Source: a virus. From it: a DNA stretch of 40,336 nt. Position numbers and translations under genes: made by a program. The notes beneath the pieces are model-generated. The model was not told the origin of the DNA, did no database searches, and was given only the letters and a program-made list of their open reading frames with translations. Positions 39,301 through 40,336 of the stretch are shown one piece after another (position 1 is the stretch's first letter; the number at the start of each line of letters is the position of its first letter). Location: IMG/VR virus record IMGVR_UViG_3300020465_000037, positions 1-40,336 of that record; one strand, written 5' to 3'.

Positions 39301-40336
39301 TCACTGGTGATGTAACTGGTGACCTTACAGGTAATGCAGACACCTCAACTCTAGTTAATATAACTGAGACTGCATCTTCAAACTTGACGTACTATCCAGT
39401 CTTTGTATCTTCTAACTCAGGTAACACTGAAATCAGGACAGACTCTGGACAGTTCCAATACAATCCATTTGAAAACAGACTTACTGTTACTAACTTCAAA
39501 TCAACTACTGACTTTGAAGTTGCAGGTAACTTAAGTATCACTGGTAATATAACATATACTCAGTCACAGGTTGGTAGTATTGCTAACCATGATACAGATG
39601 CGTTGACTGAGGGATCAACTAATCTTTACTATACTAATGAAAGAGTTGATGATAGAGTTGATGCTCTAATACAAGGTGGCACAGGTATTACTGCTACCTA
39701 TGATGATGCTGGTAATATATTAACCTTGAGTGCTACTCAGTCAGATCTTAATACTGACAACTTCACTGAAGGATCTACCAACCTCTTCACCACTGCAGCC
39801 AGAACGAGGACTCATTTCACCTACGGAACAGGTGTCGAGTTGTCGGGTGGTGGAGAACTTTCTGTTACACAGGCAGACATTGACACTGACAATGTAACTG
39901 AAGGTTCTACTAATCTCTTCACAACTGCTGCAAGGACTCGTGGACATATAAGTGCTACTGGAGACCTATCATACAATGCTTCTACTGGTGTATTCTCATA
40001 CACAATTCCAACTACTATTGCATCTCTATCCAACCATGATACAGATGACGTAGCAGAAGGATCAACTAACAAGTACTATACAGATGAGAGAGTAGATGAC
40101 AGATTGAATGCTGTTATCGTTGCTGGTACTGGTGTTACTAAGGTTTATGATGATGCGGCTAATACATATACATTATCTGTTACTCAGGTAGATATTAATT
40201 CTGACAACGTAACTGAGGGATCAACTAATCTCTTTACTACTGCTGCCAGAACAAGGACGCACTTTACATATGGCACAGGTATTTCACATTCGGGTGGAAC
40301 ACTTTCTGTTACTCAATCTGATATCGACACCGATAA
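33384..40336 (+). CDS. Tail fibre protein with Mtd-like N-terminus and cupredoxin-like insert (3' partial)
   Basis: The frame stays open to the window edge, giving 2317 visible codons. It starts MANRLQLRRDGAQQWANVNP and continues QGELGIEIDTSRLKIGDGV, the N-terminal domain found in Mtd and many phage fibres (about residues 1-55), which attaches fibres to the virion. Then follow a NAATATRLANAR segment typical of fibres, a cupredoxin-like domain (about 455-580), two copies of a DRGIEFRYYD/FFGWD module (about 705-795 and 1215-1290), many LDVDGNT-type short beta repeats, three GD.H/TGT.QFNQA repeats (about 1385-1625), and TEGSTN repeats (from about 2070). The composition suits a long trimeric host-recognition fibre. 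It has its own late promoter. The receptor-binding tip lies beyond the window. Confidence 0.9.
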   Translation, partial: MANRLQLRRDGAQQWANVNPILAQGELGIEIDTSRLKIGDGVTSWNSLRYERPLETESNTANTLVKRDADGNFEAGAITASIIGNAATATRLANARSIALGGDMSGSGTFDGSSNLTITAELNYVVALPHYDANDLDAQGTYSQVTVDSRGRIVDANNPTTLSAYGIADAQPLDTDLTSLASMTTFGLLSRQAEGTIVSRTITGGNQRLVVQNGNGQSSNPFIDLADTTVIVGTYNPIGNLDTPLLSATTGDETVNTTNFTVDRYGRLTYAQTSAIATSKEGTLTAAYDNAATYSRYDTVKNTTDKLYQAIADISAGGGEPSHSDTSDTGSWRYLGSGLAPQKGLASFNQEDFDVTAWDNGNGIEGGFVTIADAGVDNTQLQNNRIGFADGNTVENFELDQELTATTGYRGFNYLNYTKVNDTTGNLLVGANNTGNGASGTQQAIQNVAVTVGTDTVGGQATGVFYLDGVETPSGFSLKKGIKYIFNQNESSNANFNSMAHPLMVSPTTDGEHNGGDHYMMGITYKLDGAVVSMANYADTANFQAATTRTMEWLVQEEAPATLYYWCHHHTGQGDSFTITQGGAGEFDINVRSYFSHPDITLDGAITQTIDKTGDGHLNFQLTQDTASDRNLSILSTNAGGGNGTILIQSDNDITIAATNVANRVNVEGFQFQDDTLSSTAATMILDPNDDDAISGKVQIRGDLQVDGTTTTVNSTVVTIDDPIFTLGGDTAPVADDNKDRGIEFRYYDTQARVGFFGWDEDYADSNIWSSTGGFRFLYNATNTSEVFSGTDAPLIAGNLALTTNTESTSTTTGTLVVTGGLGLSANAHIGGEVTIAGQTEINDTVLIKSDNEDFKIQTAAGVDKFTVDTDTGNTVIEGTVDIQLETEITDNLIIRADNKKFDIQTDAGVSVFDVDTDNGNTHTDGTLDVDAGVTFNSTLDVDGKTTLNDELDVDLDAVFHDDITLDTTGKNFTITNGSVTKFTVSSTNGNTDIEGSLNIGGFNTFERTNNIAVDASTSESDITLSTSGNTTFAGGVNIDKDVRIGTDLYVADRIVVKDAGTGRTRPSLLNNVDVLYHAYLGATTQHNPTFANDPASNLRVAGGAGIVQDLYVGDDFYVGKVATNDTTEFSILGESGNTTIGRVGQGSNTLGTLTVHGDVELNREVNITGALTTIGDANTDVLTVNAVSQFTDDVTVDGSLTVNTNALVEGNLTVNGTTTTVNSTVVTVDDPVFTLGGDTAPGSDDAKDRGIEFRYYDTSARVGFFGWDNSASRYALYHNATNNSEAFSGNRSGLDAGSIKLFDTTNSSGASSGTLIVGGGAGIGLNLYVGAILDVTSHASVGGNADITGTLDVTNDFAVNTQKFTVAASTGNTVVQGTLQVDGNATIGNAAGDAHSVTGTVQFNQALTTTDITADNVQIGVDGTNEISTTSGNLILDSDGGTVNVTDDLDVDNNLNVDGNTKVDGTLTVDGNTTIGNASGDSHSVTGTIQFNQAITSTNITADAVTIGVDSDSEISTTAGNNLILDSATGETQIDDNVTVTGTLDVDGNTQIGNNSGDAHAFTGTVTFNQAVTSTDITADNVQLGVSGASEVDTSAGNLTLDSATGETVIDDNVTVNGTADIDGLTTITDGVTVKADNKLVQIQTAAGLTKVSIDTDNGNTDIQGTLNVEGATTIDDTFNVTQGADFDSTVNVDGNLTSRASFNLQADNEEFKIQTNAGVDKFVIDSDNGNTDIQGTLDVNGATNVTNTLGVTGITSITNTTNPANLIGAAALQVTGGAVINKDVFLGEDFYMGPNNAPSISIVGTTGNTLIGGTLGVTGTSTLGIADVGTLNLTSNANISGSIIVNTNKFIVAGATGNVDIAGTVDIQGRTIIDDTLNVTQGVDLDTTLNVDGATTLNDTLTQNSTSLFKDDIVLRGATKTLKLQNGSNTTKIELQSTSGNITAAGTLDVGALDVTNNTTIGGTLGVTGQITGDVTGDLTGNADTSTLVNITETASSNLTYYPVFVSSNSGNTEIRTDSGQFQYNPFENRLTVTNFKSTTDFEVAGNLSITGNITYTQSQVGSIANHDTDALTEGSTNLYYTNERVDDRVDALIQGGTGITATYDDAGNILTLSATQSDLNTDNFTEGSTNLFTTAARTRTHFTYGTGVELSGGGELSVTQADIDTDNVTEGSTNLFTTAARTRGHISATGDLSYNASTGVFSYTIPTTIASLSNHDTDDVAEGSTNKYYTDERVDDRLNAVIVAGTGVTKVYDDAANTYTLSVTQVDINSDNVTEGSTNLFTTAARTRTHFTYGTGISHSGGTLSVTQSDIDTD
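34740..35125 (+). other. Cupredoxin-like domain in the tail fibre (His-Cys-His-Gln)
   Basis: A GVFYLDGVE strand and a KKGIKYIFNQNES strand are followed by H501 in MAHPLMVSP and by YYWCHHHTGQG, with C567, H570 and Q573 in the C-x2-H-x2-axial arrangement of cupredoxins. Gln in the axial place is known from stellacyanin. The loop between H501 and C567 (66 residues) is longer than in small cupredoxins and holds GEHNGGDHYM. Copper binding is plausible but less certain than in the 493-residue protein. Confidence 0.6.
35499..35780 (+). repeat. Fibre module DRGIEFRYYD/FFGWD, copy 1
   Basis: This module reads DGTTTTVNSTVVTIDDP, then FTLGGDTAP, DRGIEFRYYDTQARVGFFGWD and FLYNATNTSEVFSG. Copy 2 lies about 1.5 kb downstream with nearly the same protein sequence. 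Such modules separate strings of short beta repeats in cyanophage fibres. Confidence 0.85.
37026..37260 (+). repeat. Fibre module DRGIEFRYYD/FFGWD, copy 2
   Basis: It repeats copy 1: NGTTTTVNSTVVTVDDP, FTLGGDTAP, DRGIEFRYYDTSARVGFFGWD and LYHNATNNSEAFSG. The protein is close to copy 1, but the codons differ at most positions (see findings). Confidence 0.85.
37530..38240 (+). repeat. Three tandem GD.H/TGT.QFNQA fibre repeats
   Basis: Three units of roughly 78-88 residues each contain (T/Q)IGN..GD(A/S)H..TGT(V/I).FNQA, then T(D/N)ITAD.V..GV, then (E).(S/D)T(S/T)(A/S)GN(x)L.LDS. The GD(A/S)H cores lie near 37560, 37824 and 38056. Beta-structured fibre shaft is the likely role. Confidence 0.85.
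39590..40330 (+). repeat. TEGSTN repeats of the fibre
   Basis: Five units carry EGSTN, near 39607, 39769, 39898, 40057 and 40216. Two types alternate: one continues with YYT.ERVDDR, the other with LFTTAARTR. The order is A-B-B-A-B, so the visible part is a higher-order unit of about 447 bases followed by the start of another. TEGSTN repeats are widespread in phage fibres. Confidence 0.85.

Overview
The window is a block of virion structural genes, all on the + strand, from a T4-like marine myovirus. Three things point there: a gene 8 baseplate wedge homologue that aligns by eye with T4 gp8 from end to end; a DUF4815 structural protein directly behind it; and T4-type late promoter motifs (TATAAATA or CTAAATA) at four gene junctions. 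AT-rich coding, very large repetitive structural proteins and this gene set are typical of marine cyanophages, so a Synechococcus or Prochlorococcus phage is the best guess. No photosynthesis or replication gene lies here to fix the host. I saw no tRNA, integrase, insertion sequence or CRISPR array. Coding density is almost complete, and no gap reaches 60 bases.

Layout. (1) Positions 2-18883 hold the 3' part of one enormous open frame, at least 6293 codons and open at the window edge. It is a string of modules: six helical modules with a C..D...GGN signature interrupted by a ConA-like lectin domain, a second lectin-like domain, about 32 copies of a roughly 80-100 residue beta repeat with the signature F-T-C..D......H-YPR, a seventh helical module, several short beta modules and a C-terminal Ig-like domain. 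(2) 18892-20484 is a YHYH-domain protein that also ends in an Ig-like domain. (3) 20509-21990 is a structural protein with a C-terminal cupredoxin domain carrying a complete type-1 copper ligand set. (4) 21992-23896 is a beta-repeat structural protein. (5) 23931-25466 is baseplate wedge gp8, enlarged by an inserted glycine-rich beta region. (6) 25470-32795 is a 2441-residue DUF4815 protein. (7) 32839-33123 and 33113-33334 are two small coiled-coil proteins. (8) 33384 to the window end is a tail fibre with an Mtd-like N-terminus, a second cupredoxin-like domain and many tandem repeats; it runs off the 3' edge.

How they work together. In T4, gp8 sits in the baseplate wedge between gp7 and the tail-fibre attachment proteins. 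Here the giant repeat protein, the YHYH protein, the cupredoxin protein and the beta-repeat protein lie on the 5' side of gene 8, and the DUF4815 protein and fibre on its 3' side. The simplest reading is a baseplate and fibre apparatus in which gp8 is the conserved core and the others are peripheral spikes, fibres or adsorption devices. The late promoter motifs divide it into units starting near 18892, 20509, 23931 and 33384.

The most unusual content is the clustering of likely metal-binding domains in virion proteins: an intact type-1 copper cupredoxin, a second cupredoxin-like domain in which Gln takes the axial position, a His-rich YHYH domain, and a long Cys/Asp/His-containing repeat array. 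The domain calls rest on motifs; metal binding and its purpose are inference.
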